This document shows positions 19,710 through 28,852 of a stretch of 58,684 nucleotides of DNA, in pieces. Positions within the stretch are counted from its first letter, which is position 1. Each line of letters begins with the position of its first letter. Under the pieces are notes generated by a model, which was not told where the DNA came from, searched no databases, and worked only from the letters and a program-made list of their open reading frames with translations. The DNA is from an uncultured Eubacteriales bacterium (lineage in GTDB: Bacteria; Bacillota; Clostridia; Lachnospirales; Lachnospiraceae), in contig OMVN01000026.1 of assembly GCA_900314525.1 (NCBI GenBank), positions 1 to 58,684 of the forward strand, in the 5' to 3' direction. The translations under genes and the position numbers were made by a program.

Positions 19710-21047
19710 TTATTCTTTTTTTCTCTCAAGATTGGCGAATTTTGTATATTTTGGTATCCAAGCCAATTCTATTGTTCCAATTGGGCCGTTACGCTGTTTA
19801 GCAATAATGACTTCTGCTATTCCTTTTTTTTCACTTTCTTTGTTGTAATAATCATCCCTGTAAAGGAACATTACCATATCTGCATCCTGCTCTATGGCTC
19901 CGGATTCTCGAAGATCCGAAAGCATTGGTCTCTTATCTGGTCTTGACTCAACTGCACGTCCCAGCTGCGACAGAGCAATTATTGGAACATTCAGTTCCCT
20001 TGCAAGGGATTTTAACGATCTTGATATTTCAGAAATTTCCTGCTGCCTACTCTCTGATCTGCCAGTTGTAGTCATAAGCTGAAGGTAATCAATTATTACT
20101 ATTCCAAGATCAAACTCCCTCTTATATCTTCTACATTTTGATTTCAGCTCGCTAATTGATATGCTGGCTGTATCATCTATTATCATATGTGATTTTGCAA
20201 TTGTATTGGCACCTTCTATCAACTTCTCCCAATCGCCGTCATCAACATCTCCAGTTCTTATTTTCTGTGAATCCACACTAGATTCCAAGGCCAGCAGTCG
20301 ATTTACCAGCTGTTCCTTTGACATTTCCAAACTAAATATCGCAACTGTAGCATTTTTTCTAAATGCCATATATTCTGCAATATTTAACTCAAATGCTGTT
20401 TTTCCCATGGCAGGTCTTGCTGCAATAATAACAAGATCTGATTTCTGAAATCCCGATGTCTTATAATCTAAATCTGTATACCCCGATGGAAGTCCTGTTA
20501 CAGTTCCTCTTATCTTGGAAACTGTTTCTATTCTCTCCATTGCATTTAATACAACTTTATCAATGGAAACGTATTCTGACTCACCTCTGTTCTGAACTAT
20601 GCTAAATACTTTTTTTTCAGTCTCATCAAGTATTTCGTCTAATTCTTCTTTTCCGCTATAACATGTGTTTGCTATATGTTCTGATGTTTTTATCAGCTGT
20701 CTAAGCACCGATTTTTCTCTTACAATACCTGCATAATACTTTGCATTAGCCGATGTTGGTACTGAATCTAACAGTTCTTTCAGAAAATTTATGTCAGACA
20801 GTTCAGGCATTGCATCCATGTGGTCTAACTTGTCTTTTAATGTCATCAGATCCACCGCAACTCCGGAAGTATACATCTCAACCATAGCCTTAAACAAAAG
20901 CCCATACTGTCTGCCGTAGAAATCATCTTCCGTGAGAATTTCATGAGCTGCCGCTACAGCTTCACTATTCATCATCATTGATCCTATGACTGACCTCTCA
21001 GCTTCTATACTGTGAGGCATTGTCCTCTTGATTACTTGTTCTTCCAC
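19710..21047 (-). CDS. dnaB: Replicative DNA helicase
   Basis: The 445-residue product has the DnaB N-terminal helical domain (PHSIEAERSVIGSMM...) and a RecA-like core. Walker A is IIAARPAMGKTAF (about residue 207), the Walker B region is GIVIIDYLQLM, and the EISRSLKSLARELNVPIIALSQL and SDLRESGAIEQDADMV stretches follow. It unwinds DNA at the replication fork as a hexamer. It starts at a GTG five bases after AGGAGG. Gene order gdpP-rplI-dnaB is conserved in Firmicutes, and the three are probably one operon. Confidence 0.97.
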   Translation of the reverse strand: MEEQVIKRTMPHSIEAERSVIGSMMMNSEAVAAAHEILTEDDFYGRQYGLLFKAMVEMYTSGVAVDLMTLKDKLDHMDAMPELSDINFLKELLDSVPTSANAKYYAGIVREKSVLRQLIKTSEHIANTCYSGKEELDEILDETEKKVFSIVQNRGESEYVSIDKVVLNAMERIETVSKIRGTVTGLPSGYTDLDYKTSGFQKSDLVIIAARPAMGKTAFELNIAEYMAFRKNATVAIFSLEMSKEQLVNRLLALESSVDSQKIRTGDVDDGDWEKLIEGANTIAKSHMIIDDTASISISELKSKCRRYKREFDLGIVIIDYLQLMTTTGRSESRQQEISEISRSLKSLARELNVPIIALSQLGRAVESRPDKRPMLSDLRESGAIEQDADMVMFLYRDDYYNKESEKKGIAEVIIAKQRNGPIGTIELAWIPKYTKFANLERKKE

Positions 21048-21062
21048 TGCATCCTCCTGATA

Positions 21063-21509
21063 TTATTCTTCCGAAACTTTAACTGTAAGTTCTGCAGTAA
21101 CCTGTGGATGTAATTTGACCTTTACACTGTGTGTACCAATTGATTTAATTGAATCCTTTAAAACCAATTTTTTCTTGTCTAATTCAAGATTGAGCTGTTT
21201 TTTTGCAGCCTCAGCAATTTCCTTTGCCGAAATTGATCCAAATACTCTTCCATTCTCACCTGTTTTTATCTTGAGGTTTACACTTAATTTCTCAATTTCC
21301 TCAGCAAGTTTCTTTGCATTATCTAATTTTTCTTTAGCAATTTTTTCGTCATTTGCATTCTGAAGTTTAAGGTCATTCAAATTTGCCTTTGTTGCCTCTA
21401 TACCAAGTTTTTTCTTTAAAATAAAATTTCTAGCATATCCTTCGCTTAATTTTACAACATCACCTTTTTTACCAACTGATTTTACATCCTCTAATAATAT
21501 AACTTCCAT
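21063..21509 (-). CDS. rplI: 50S ribosomal protein L9
   Basis: The 148-residue product has the L9 signature VGKKGDVVKLSEGYARNFILKKKLG near the N terminus, the long connecting helix, and the C-terminal domain with GENGRVFGSISAKEIAEA. It binds 23S rRNA domain V at the base of the L1 stalk. It lies between gdpP and dnaB with 14-15 bp spacers. Confidence 0.97.
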   Translation of the reverse strand: MEVILLEDVKSVGKKGDVVKLSEGYARNFILKKKLGIEATKANLNDLKLQNANDEKIAKEKLDNAKKLAEEIEKLSVNLKIKTGENGRVFGSISAKEIAEAAKKQLNLELDKKKLVLKDSIKSIGTHSVKVKLHPQVTAELTVKVSEE

Positions 21510-21523
21510 TTATTTTATGCCTC

Positions 21524-23689
21524 CTATATTTCCTTTTCTTCAAGCATTGTATTTACTGTGTTCTTGACGATTTCCTTGGCTTCACTCATTGATACATTTT
21601 CAAGTTGTGCGCCCGCTGTATCAAGATGTCCCCCACCGCCTAATTTTTCCATTATAAGCTGAACATTGATATCACCCATAGATCTGGCACTGACATATAT
21701 CCTTCCATTGTACTCGGTAAGAACAAATGAAGCTTTTATTCCGCTTATATTTAGGAGTTCATTAGCAGCCTGAGCTCCAACAACTGTAGGACTTTCAATT
21801 CCCTCAGAAGGGCAAACCGACACTGCAAATTTATCTCCAAACGCCTCTGCAGAAGATATTGTTCTTGCCTTTGCCTTATAATCATCCATTGAGTCCCTGA
21901 AGAGCTGTTTTACATGGGCAACATCTACACCATTTTTCTTCAGGAATGCTGCCGCCTCAAAAGTCCTGACTCCCGTATTTTTTGTAAAATTATTTGTATC
22001 AATCATTATTCCTGCATACATTGCCTCAGCCTCATATGATGCAAGTTTTATTCCATCATAGAAATACTGAAGTATCTCCGCTACCATTTCCGATGCAGAT
22101 GATGCCGATGGCTCTATGTATGAGAGCGATGCGTTTTCAATTACCTCACTGCTTCTTCTGTGATGGTCCAGAATAACTACATCTTTTGTCATGGTCAATA
22201 TCTGTGGACACTCCACATAGCTTGGTCTGCTGACATCTACAACCACAACTGCTGTATTCTTATCAACAATTTCAATTGCATCTTCACTGTTAATGAAAAC
22301 ATCTTCAAAGTCCATCTGGCTTGAGAGCAATTCAAGCATAGGTCTTATAGATGATGTTATCTCGTTTATAACAATATATGCCTTTTTGTCTATGAGTTTT
22401 GCTGCTCTGTAAATACCCACAGCAGATCCTAATGAATCAATATCACCTATCTTATGTCCCATAATAACAACAGTATCTTTTGTCTCTAGAAGTTCTCTAA
22501 GTGCATGTGCCTTAACTCTGGCCTTTACTCTTGTGTTTTTCTCAACCTGTTTTGACTTGCCTCCGTAGAAATAAATCTTTTCTCCATCTTTTACAACCGC
22601 CTGGTCTCCGCCTCTTCCAAGAGCAAGATCAATAGCTACTCTTGCGTATTCACTGCTCTGAGTGTATTCATCTCCGTTTACACCAAATCCAAGACTTATT
22701 GTGACCGCCATAGAGTTTCCTATATTTACATTCTTTACTTCATCTAGTATGGAGAATTTGTTACTCTGCATTGCAGAAACATGTTTTTGTTTTATTGCAA
22801 CAAAATATTTGTCTTTTTCTAACTTCTTAACAACTGCATTGTACTGTGCAAAATATTTATTTATGCATCTATCAATAAGTGCCATGAGGAGGGATTTCTT
22901 AACATCCTCAATACTTGCCAGCGCGTCCTCATAGTTATCCATATATACAAATCCAGTAACCAACCTCTGGTCTGTATTCTCTTTCTTTAATCTCTTTACC
23001 TCTGTCTCGTCAAATAAATACAGCGCAATCAGATACTCTTCATTTTGATCTGACTCTTCTGAATCTTCTGAATTCTCACTGTTTTTGGCTATAAGTCCCT
23101 TCTTCTCAATTTCATCAGCCGCACTTACAAACTGATTTTCCATTGGCAGTTTTACAAAATCTACTCTGTAAAATTTCGAATCAACATTTATATATGTTGA
23201 TGGTCTGCCATTTTTTTCTTCAAAATCAATGATTTCCAGCTTAATATCCGGAAATACTTCAGATATATTCTTTAACTCAGGATTTTTAATAAGAGAATTC
23301 ATAGTCTGATTACACCAGAGTATCATTCCATCCTGGTCAATCAACCCATATGGAAGTTCAATTCCCTTGATAATTTTCTTCTGAATCTGAGAATAGTCCG
23401 ATGCAAATTCCACCAATTCCCTGACATATTTATTTTTTTCATAAAAATAAAGGCTTATAGTAAGTATCAGATACATTGCAAAACACACACATACAGATAT
23501 GAACACCTGTCTGCCTTCATACCATGCCCACAATATGACAGGAATAAATAACAAAGAAAAATAAATCGGGATTTTTAAATATAACGCAGTATGACCCCTA
23601 AGTCTGCTATGGAACAGGCTGTAACTTGTACTGTTATTTTTTACTTTCCTAGATTTTTCTTTATCTGTTTTTTCTTCTATTTCAGACAT
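21524..23689 (-). CDS. gdpP: Cyclic-di-AMP phosphodiesterase GdpP
   Basis: The 721-residue product has two N-terminal membrane helices (about residues 35-85) and a PAS-like segment (GLIDQDGMILWCNQTMNSLI). A degenerate GGDEF domain follows, and then DHH (GHKIGDIDSLGSA, VVDVSRPS, ILDHHRRS) and DHHA1 (GGGGHLDTAGAQ) domains. This is the GdpP architecture that hydrolyses c-di-AMP to pApA. The GGDEF motif itself is not recognisable, as is usual for the family. The start is the ATG at 23687-23689; an in-frame GTG four codons before it overlaps the ribosome site. Confidence 0.95.
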   Translation of the reverse strand: MSEIEEKTDKEKSRKVKNNSTSYSLFHSRLRGHTALYLKIPIYFSLLFIPVILWAWYEGRQVFISVCVCFAMYLILTISLYFYEKNKYVRELVEFASDYSQIQKKIIKGIELPYGLIDQDGMILWCNQTMNSLIKNPELKNISEVFPDIKLEIIDFEEKNGRPSTYINVDSKFYRVDFVKLPMENQFVSAADEIEKKGLIAKNSENSEDSEESDQNEEYLIALYLFDETEVKRLKKENTDQRLVTGFVYMDNYEDALASIEDVKKSLLMALIDRCINKYFAQYNAVVKKLEKDKYFVAIKQKHVSAMQSNKFSILDEVKNVNIGNSMAVTISLGFGVNGDEYTQSSEYARVAIDLALGRGGDQAVVKDGEKIYFYGGKSKQVEKNTRVKARVKAHALRELLETKDTVVIMGHKIGDIDSLGSAVGIYRAAKLIDKKAYIVINEITSSIRPMLELLSSQMDFEDVFINSEDAIEIVDKNTAVVVVDVSRPSYVECPQILTMTKDVVILDHHRRSSEVIENASLSYIEPSASSASEMVAEILQYFYDGIKLASYEAEAMYAGIMIDTNNFTKNTGVRTFEAAAFLKKNGVDVAHVKQLFRDSMDDYKAKARTISSAEAFGDKFAVSVCPSEGIESPTVVGAQAANELLNISGIKASFVLTEYNGRIYVSARSMGDINVQLIMEKLGGGGHLDTAGAQLENVSMSEAKEIVKNTVNTMLEEKEI

Positions 23690-23814
23690 TTTAATTCCCA
23701 CTTTCTAGCTCTATCAAAACACTGCTTTGGATTAATTATAACATAAATTATTTTTATTATCAATGCGTTGCAAATTGCCATGATTTTATGGAAATCTAAC
23801 ATGTAAGTTATTCA

Positions 23815-23857
23815 AAAAAATAAAAGCTGTATCTCAGTTTTTTCTGAGACACAGCTT
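23815..23857 (-). terminator. Terminator of mscL
   Basis: A 14-bp stem (23824-23837 with 23844-23857, one mismatch) closes a T6/A6 loop and is followed by a T-rich tail on the minus strand. Confidence 0.85.
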
Positions 23858-23866
23858 AAAAATATA

Positions 23867-24343
23867 CTATTTTTTTAAATCGCTAGTACAATTTGGACAT
23901 TTAACTGCCTTTATTGAAATCTTGCTCATGCAGTATGGGCATTCCTTTGTATCAGGAGCCTTTTCTTCTTCTTTCTTTCCAATAGCTAATAATCTGTTCA
24001 TTCCCTTAACAAGAAGGAATACTATAAATGCCATTATAAGGAAATTAATTACATCTGCTAAAAATGTACCGAACGCAAGTGTCTGTCCATTAATCTTTAC
24101 TGATAATCCTGCTGTTCCTTCATTAACATTTCCAACGCAGTTGATAAGAGGATTGATAATGTTATTTGTAAGTGATGTAACTACTCCTGAGAACGCACCA
24201 CCGATTAACACACCGACTGCCATAGACATTACATTTCCCTTGAGGGCAAATTCTTTAAATTCTCCGAAGAATCCACCTACTTTTTTCCCATGTTTCTTGG
24301 CATTTTCTCTTGCTTTACTCATATTTTCTTTTGTTTTACTCAT
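23867..24343 (-). CDS. mscL: Large-conductance mechanosensitive channel with zinc ribbon
   Basis: The 158-residue product has a basic N-terminal extension and the MscL core: GFFGEFKEFALKGNVMSMAVGVLIGGAFSGVV (TM1 with its Gly/Ala pore face), a periplasmic-side loop, and TM2 (ADVINFLIMAFIVFLLVKGMN). It opens under membrane tension to release solutes. Unlike typical MscL, the C terminus has two CxxC pairs (CPYC and CPNC, residues about 136-153) forming a probable zinc ribbon in place of the usual helical bundle. It is a single gene with its own terminator. Confidence 0.93.
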   Translation of the reverse strand: MSKTKENMSKARENAKKHGKKVGGFFGEFKEFALKGNVMSMAVGVLIGGAFSGVVTSLTNNIINPLINCVGNVNEGTAGLSVKINGQTLAFGTFLADVINFLIMAFIVFLLVKGMNRLLAIGKKEEEKAPDTKECPYCMSKISIKAVKCPNCTSDLKK

Positions 24344-24411
24344 AATCTCACCATTCCATTCATGATATTTATTTTGTTACTTAAACATTATCATATATTT
24401 CCCCATTTTAC

Positions 24412-24448
24412 AAGAAAAAAAGCGTCCGCACATAACAATGCGAACGCT
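24412..24448 (-). terminator. Terminator of rpsF-ssb-rpsR
   Basis: A 10-bp stem AGCGTCCGCA/TGCGAACGCT (24421-24430 with 24439-24448, one mismatch) is followed on the minus strand by a T-rich run (TTTTTTTCTT). Confidence 0.88.
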
Positions 24449-24463
24449 ATTAAAATCAAGATA

Positions 24464-24736
24464 TTAATCTAATGTGTATGGCATTAATGCGATATGTCTT
24501 GCACGTTTGATTGCTCCTGTAAGAGCTCTCTGATGTTTAGCACAGTTTCCTGTAATTCTTCTAGGGAGAATCTTACCTCTCTCTGATACGTATCTCTTTA
24601 ATTTAGCTACATCTTTGTAATCTATTTCGTTATTTTCTTTGCCACAGAATACGCAAACTTTCTTTCTTCTGCGTGTGCCTCTTCTCTTCATTGGAGAATC
24701 ACTTCTGTCGCCTTTTTCATTCTTATTGTATGGCAT
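24464..24736 (-). CDS. rpsR: 30S ribosomal protein S18
   Basis: The 90-residue product has the S18 core [51 protein letters not shown] CxxC pair (VCVFCGKE) plus further Cys suggests the zinc-containing form of S18. It pairs with S6 on the 30S platform. It is the last gene of rpsF-ssb-rpsR. Confidence 0.97.
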   Translation of the reverse strand: MPYNKNEKGDRSDSPMKRRGTRRRKKVCVFCGKENNEIDYKDVAKLKRYVSERGKILPRRITGNCAKHQRALTGAIKRARHIALMPYTLD

Positions 24737-24757
24737 TTCAGGCCCTCCTTTTATAAA

Positions 24758-25204
24758 TTAAAATGGTAATCCCTCATCTTCAAGACCATCTGCAACATTC
24801 ATAAATCCATCACCAGGTGCACCTGCAGGTTTCTCATTAGCAGCCCCTTCAAAACCGCCATTTGAGTAATTTGCTGCAGTAGCTTTACTCTCAGCGAACT
24901 CAACGTTTTCTGCAACTACATCTGTAGTATAAACTTTGACTCCGTCTTTGTTTGTATAGCTTCCTGTCTGAATTCTTCCCTCAAGTACAAGTTTTGTACC
25001 CTTATGAACATATTTCTCGATGAATTCTGCCGTTTTGCCAAAAGCAACACAGCTAATGAAATCTGCGCTCTGATTGTCTCCATCTCTCTTGAACCTTCTG
25101 TCAACAGCAAGACTAAATCTTGCGATTGCCATAGACTGTTCACCCTGTGAGTATCTGACATCAGGATCACGTGTCAATCTTCCCACTAATATTACTTTAT
25201 TCAT
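24758..25204 (-). CDS. ssb: Single-stranded DNA-binding protein
   Basis: The 148-residue product has an OB fold from MNKVILVGRLTRDPDVRYSQ to about residue 105, a Gly/Ala/Asn-rich linker and an acidic tail ending GLEDEGLPF, which recruits partner proteins. It coats single-stranded DNA. Its place between rpsF and rpsR is the standard one. Confidence 0.96.
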   Translation of the reverse strand: MNKVILVGRLTRDPDVRYSQGEQSMAIARFSLAVDRRFKRDGDNQSADFISCVAFGKTAEFIEKYVHKGTKLVLEGRIQTGSYTNKDGVKVYTTDVVAENVEFAESKATAANYSNGGFEGAANEKPAGAPGDGFMNVADGLEDEGLPF

Positions 25205-25252
25205 ACTATCGCCTCTTTCTCTTTAAATTATCTTTAGTAATCAGTTTACCTA

Positions 25253-25543
25253 TTATTCAGCGTCATCTCTTACACATAAGAATCTGATAACTGGCTCCAT
25301 AATACGAACCTGCTGCTCAACCTGTGCTGGGCATGCTGAATCTGACTCAAATTTAATGAAATAGTAATAAGCTTCTCTCATTTTCTGAATTTCGTAAGCT
25401 AATCTCTTCTTGCCCTGTTCGTCAACTGCTGTAACTGTACCACCGAAACGAGTAATATACTCTTTTACCTTTTCAAGTGCAGCTGCTCTTTCTTCGTCTT
25501 CAAGTTTTACGCTTAATACTACTGCTAATTCATATTTGTTCAT
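25253..25543 (-). CDS. rpsF: 30S ribosomal protein S6
   Basis: The 96-residue product has the S6 pattern MNKYELAVVLSVKLEDEERAA, the KRLAYEIQKMREAYYYFIKFE strand pair and a VRFLCVRDD-type end. It forms a heterodimer with S18. The minus-strand leader (25544-25600) contains a 7-bp hairpin GTTTCTC/GGGAGAC just before the AAAGGAGG site. In other Firmicutes an S6:S18-binding leader lies here; I cannot confirm its motif by eye. Confidence 0.96.
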   Translation of the reverse strand: MNKYELAVVLSVKLEDEERAAALEKVKEYITRFGGTVTAVDEQGKKRLAYEIQKMREAYYYFIKFESDSACPAQVEQQVRIMEPVIRFLCVRDDAE

Positions 25544-25662
25544 GCGTTCTTTACCTCCTTTTGGTCTCTGGTCTCCCGTCTAGCGAGAAACAAGGATAAT
25601 TGTAATAATATATCACAGATGACAAGTCTATCATATTTAATAAAGTATTTCAAGTATAAAAA

Positions 25663-25845
25663 TTATATTTTTTCTCTTTTTCCCTTAAAATTCTTTTCAA
25701 CTGTTTTCCTTGGAACCATAATCTGATGTCCGCATCCAACACATTTCAATCTAAAATCCGCACCAACTCTCAGAATTTCCCACTCATAGCTTCCACACGG
25801 ATGTTTTTTCTTAAGTTTTACTATTTCTCCTACCAGAAATTCCAT
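25663..25845 (-). CDS. DUF951 family protein
   Basis: A 60-residue protein matching DUF951: VGEIVKLKKKHPCGSYEWEILRVGADFRLKCVGCGHQIMVPR. Three Cys (Cys17, Cys35, Cys38) and a nearby His suggest a metal site. The role is unknown. It is encoded about 120 bp after rpsF start on the upstream side, on the same strand, so it may be cotranscribed with the ribosomal genes. Confidence 0.9.
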   Translation of the reverse strand: MEFLVGEIVKLKKKHPCGSYEWEILRVGADFRLKCVGCGHQIMVPRKTVEKNFKGKREKI

Positions 25846-25877
25846 TCCTCACACCTCCAATTATGCTAATTCTAACA

Positions 25878-25917
25878 TAAAGAAAACCACACTGCAATTA
25901 ATTTACAGTGTGGTTTT
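25878..25917 (-). terminator. Terminator of the repeat-protein/MMPL operon
   Basis: A perfect 12-bp stem (25883-25894 with 25906-25917) starts in A4 and ends in T4, followed by CTTT on the minus strand. It is 19 bp after the stop codon of the repeat protein. Confidence 0.85.
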
Positions 25918-25935
25918 GATTCTAATATATTCTAA

Positions 25936-28833
25936 TTAATCTTCATCATTTGAGATTTCTTCTGTCTCATATATGAATTTTACACTAGTACTCTTATTGT
26001 CTGCTGCTGCAGTAAATATTGTATAATCATTTGCTGCCTCTACTGTTGCCTCTACTCTGCCTATAACTTCTGAGAGATCATTGTCTGCAAAATCTTTTAA
26101 TTTTCCTACTGCTTTGTCTTTATATTCTGCCATTCCATCATCAAGAGTAACTGAACCATCATATAACTTATTTATTCCGTCTGTAACCTGAGATGTACCT
26201 GCATTTAATTCGTCTCCACCTGCTGCTGCCTGCTTTGTTCCTGCATATAACTGCTCAATTCCTGCCTTAAATGCAAGACCACCTTCATTAAGTTTTACTA
26301 CACCAGTTCTTAACTGTGTATTTAATCCATCAGATAATGTCTGCATTCCTGTGCTTAGCTGTCCTGCTCCCTGGGCTAATGCTGATGTTCCTGGTTTTAA
26401 CTGGTTATTTAATGCTCCTGATAATGTCTGCATTCCTGTGCTTAGCTGTCCTGCTCCCTGAGACAATGCTGATGTTCCTGGTTTTAACTGGTTATTTAAC
26501 GCTCCTGATAATGTCTGCATTCCTGTGCTTAGCTGTCCTGCTCCCTGAGATAATGCTGATGTTCCTGGTTTTAACTGTGTATTTAATGCTCCTGATAATG
26601 TCTGCATTCCTGTACTCAGCTGTCCTGCTCCCTGAGATAATGCTGATGTTCCTGGTTTTAACTGTGTATTTAATACTCCTGATAATGTCTGCATTCCTGT
26701 GCTCAACTTGCCTGCACCTGCACTTACCTGACCTGTTCCAGCCTTTAACTGTTCAACACCTGCTATTAATTCAGGTACTTTGCTGTCTAACTGATTTAAT
26801 CCATTAGCAACTGGTGTTGCAGCCTGTTCACGTAACTGTGAGATTCCTGCTGAAACCTGTTTTGTTCCGTCTGCTACATTTTTTGCACCCTGTGTAAGAG
26901 CATTTACTTTCTGTGTCATTACTGCCTGCTGTTCTTCACTTGGAAGCTGTGACTGAATCTGCTGAATTACTGATGTAAGTGCTGCATTAGCTCCGCTTAA
27001 CTGCTGAATGTTTGCTATATATGTCTGAATTTCTGTTTCTGTAAGTGCCTGACCTGTTGCAGGACTTATTCCACCCTGTAATACTGCCTGACACTGTGCA
27101 ATTTTTGTATTGTTATCTGTAATTGTCTGGCTCAATGCTGCAACTGATGTCTTTAAGCTATTTACTGTTGACTGCAACTGTGATGCAAGTTCATTTACAC
27201 CATCTGAAACTGCCTGAGATCCGCTTGTAAGTCCAGGAGTTCCATCTGCTCTATCATTATATGCTGCCTGTACATTTGCAAGTCCATTATCTATTGCAGC
27301 TGCTCCATTTGCAAGCTGATCAACTGATGTCTTAAGTTCATTGCTTGAATCTGCTAACTGTTTTGCACCTGCATCTACTGCTGCAGCTCCATCTGCTAAC
27401 TGTTTTGATCCGCTTACTGCTCCATTTTCTCCATCTACCTGTGATATTATCTGGTTAACACCTGCATCTACTGCTGCTGCTCCGTCTGCTAACTGTTTTG
27501 ATCCGTTAACTGCTCCGTTTTCTCCGTCTACCTGAGATATCATCTGGCCTACGCCTGCATCTACTGCTGCTGCTCCATCTGCTTTTGATCCGCTTACGGC
27601 TCCATTTTCTCCGTCTACCTGAGATATCATCTGGCCTACGCCTGCATCTACTGCTGCTGCTCCATCTGCTAACTGTTTTGATCCGCTTACGGCTCCGTTT
27701 TCTCCGTCTACACTTGAGATGATTTTGTCAACACCTCCAAGAAGTGTTGAAATGCCATCTGTAAGAGCTGGTACATTTCCACTTAACTGTGATGCCCCTG
27801 TGTTTAACTGTTTAACTCCAGATACAAGCGAATTAACACCGTTTCCATATTTTACAAAACTTGTATTTAATGTTAATAAACCGTCTTTCAGCTGAGATGT
27901 TCCATCTTTAATTTTGTCTGTTGCTGATACGAGTTCATTTAATTTGTCTTTAACATCATCAAGACTGTCTGATGTAGAATCAAGATTTACCTGTGATAAT
28001 AAATCTGCACTTCCCATTGTAAGTGTAAGTCCAAGTGAAAAATCTTTTACATCTGCATTTACTTCTACATAATTAGGAAAATCTACATCTTTATCAAGGT
28101 CCTTAGAAAACTTTGCAAGATTTAAATTTTCTTCAAGTCCTGGGAATGCAAGACCTATTACAACACTCTTGTCGCCATCTGTAACAACTTTTCCTGAACT
28201 AACTGTTACATTTGAAAATTTAGTGTTATCAAGAACCATTCCCGAAACCATTGTAAATGGCACATATACTTCATAGTTCTTTCCTTTTTCTGTATATGTC
28301 TTTTTCTGATTGTTTGTATAATCAAATCTTATTTTAACTTTTCCGCTTTTTCCTGCAAGTTCTTCTGGTTTAATTTCTTTGTTATCAAGATAATATGTTA
28401 CTTTAACATCTACAGGTGCCTTCTTATCTGTTGTTCCCTGATAATAAACATCCTCTCCGTCTGCTTTCCATGTTATTTCGCCATCTTTACCTTTTTCAAA
28501 ATCAGCATCAGATTTTACATTTTCGATATTCTGTAAGTCTGATTTATCTTCAAGTTTATCACTGCCATCTTTATTCTTTAACCAGTCACTAACAACAGTT
28601 TTCTTTACCTGTCCATTTGCATCTGATATGAAGTAAACAGTTTCTTCTTTATCCTCTCCTGTAGTTGATAATGTTACGTTATCTTCTATTGTATTCTCTA
28701 TTGTCTCTTTATCCTTTGTATTATCAGCCTTTGCTGTTTTCTCATTTCCTGTGAATGACTGATAACCGATTGCAGAAACCGCAACTAAAGCTGCTGTTGT
28801 AAGAGAAACTACATTTCTTAATTTTCTACGCAT
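25936..28833 (-). CDS. Exported repeat-rich protein partnered with MMPL transporter
   Basis: The 965-residue product starts at the second of two in-frame ATGs (28831-28833), which has AAAGGA eight bases upstream. It has a signal peptide (about residues 5-32), a beta-rich region (about 60-285), and then about 600 residues of helical repeats of the LxxGxxxLxxG type seen in YhgE/Pip-family and MMPL-associated proteins. Two sets of tandem repeats are nearly identical: 31-residue units (DGAAAVDAGVGQMISQ core) and 29-residue units (LSTGMQTLSGALN core). It lies 19 bp after the MMPL gene in the same operon and probably forms an extracellular stalk for it. No C-terminal membrane helix is seen. Confidence 0.8.
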   Translation of the reverse strand: MRRKLRNVVSLTTAALVAVSAIGYQSFTGNEKTAKADNTKDKETIENTIEDNVTLSTTGEDKEETVYFISDANGQVKKTVVSDWLKNKDGSDKLEDKSDLQNIENVKSDADFEKGKDGEITWKADGEDVYYQGTTDKKAPVDVKVTYYLDNKEIKPEELAGKSGKVKIRFDYTNNQKKTYTEKGKNYEVYVPFTMVSGMVLDNTKFSNVTVSSGKVVTDGDKSVVIGLAFPGLEENLNLAKFSKDLDKDVDFPNYVEVNADVKDFSLGLTLTMGSADLLSQVNLDSTSDSLDDVKDKLNELVSATDKIKDGTSQLKDGLLTLNTSFVKYGNGVNSLVSGVKQLNTGASQLSGNVPALTDGISTLLGGVDKIISSVDGENGAVSGSKQLADGAAAVDAGVGQMISQVDGENGAVSGSKADGAAAVDAGVGQMISQVDGENGAVNGSKQLADGAAAVDAGVNQIISQVDGENGAVSGSKQLADGAAAVDAGAKQLADSSNELKTSVDQLANGAAAIDNGLANVQAAYNDRADGTPGLTSGSQAVSDGVNELASQLQSTVNSLKTSVAALSQTITDNNTKIAQCQAVLQGGISPATGQALTETEIQTYIANIQQLSGANAALTSVIQQIQSQLPSEEQQAVMTQKVNALTQGAKNVADGTKQVSAGISQLREQAATPVANGLNQLDSKVPELIAGVEQLKAGTGQVSAGAGKLSTGMQTLSGVLNTQLKPGTSALSQGAGQLSTGMQTLSGALNTQLKPGTSALSQGAGQLSTGMQTLSGALNNQLKPGTSALSQGAGQLSTGMQTLSGALNNQLKPGTSALAQGAGQLSTGMQTLSDGLNTQLRTGVVKLNEGGLAFKAGIEQLYAGTKQAAAGGDELNAGTSQVTDGINKLYDGSVTLDDGMAEYKDKAVGKLKDFADNDLSEVIGRVEATVEAANDYTIFTAAADNKSTSVKFIYETEEISNDED
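26300..26715 (-). repeat. Tandem 87-bp coding repeats, five copies
   Basis: Copies begin 87 bp apart at 26341, 26428, 26515, 26602 and 26689 (plus-strand positions of one conserved 15-mer). They encode 29-residue units with core LSTGMQTLSGALN. Copies differ at only a few bases, so copy number may vary by recombination. Confidence 0.92.
27340..27735 (-). repeat. Tandem 93-bp coding repeats, four copies
   Basis: A conserved TTTTGATC word recurs at 27403, 27496, 27583 and 27676. Steps are 93, 87 and 93 bp: one unit has lost 6 bp (codons for Gln-Leu) and stays in frame. The units encode 31 residues with core DGAAAVDAGVGQMISQVDGE. Confidence 0.92.
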
Positions 28834-28852
28834 ATGAATCATCCTTTCTATA

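Noticed and set aside
26316-26807. Plus-strand ORF opposite the repeat protein
   Set aside because: Its Leu-rich repeats simply mirror the 87-bp coding repeats on the minus strand.
26300-27735. CRISPR-like regular repeats
   Set aside because: Repeats are 87 and 93 bp, contiguous and in frame with no spacers, and belong to a coding sequence.
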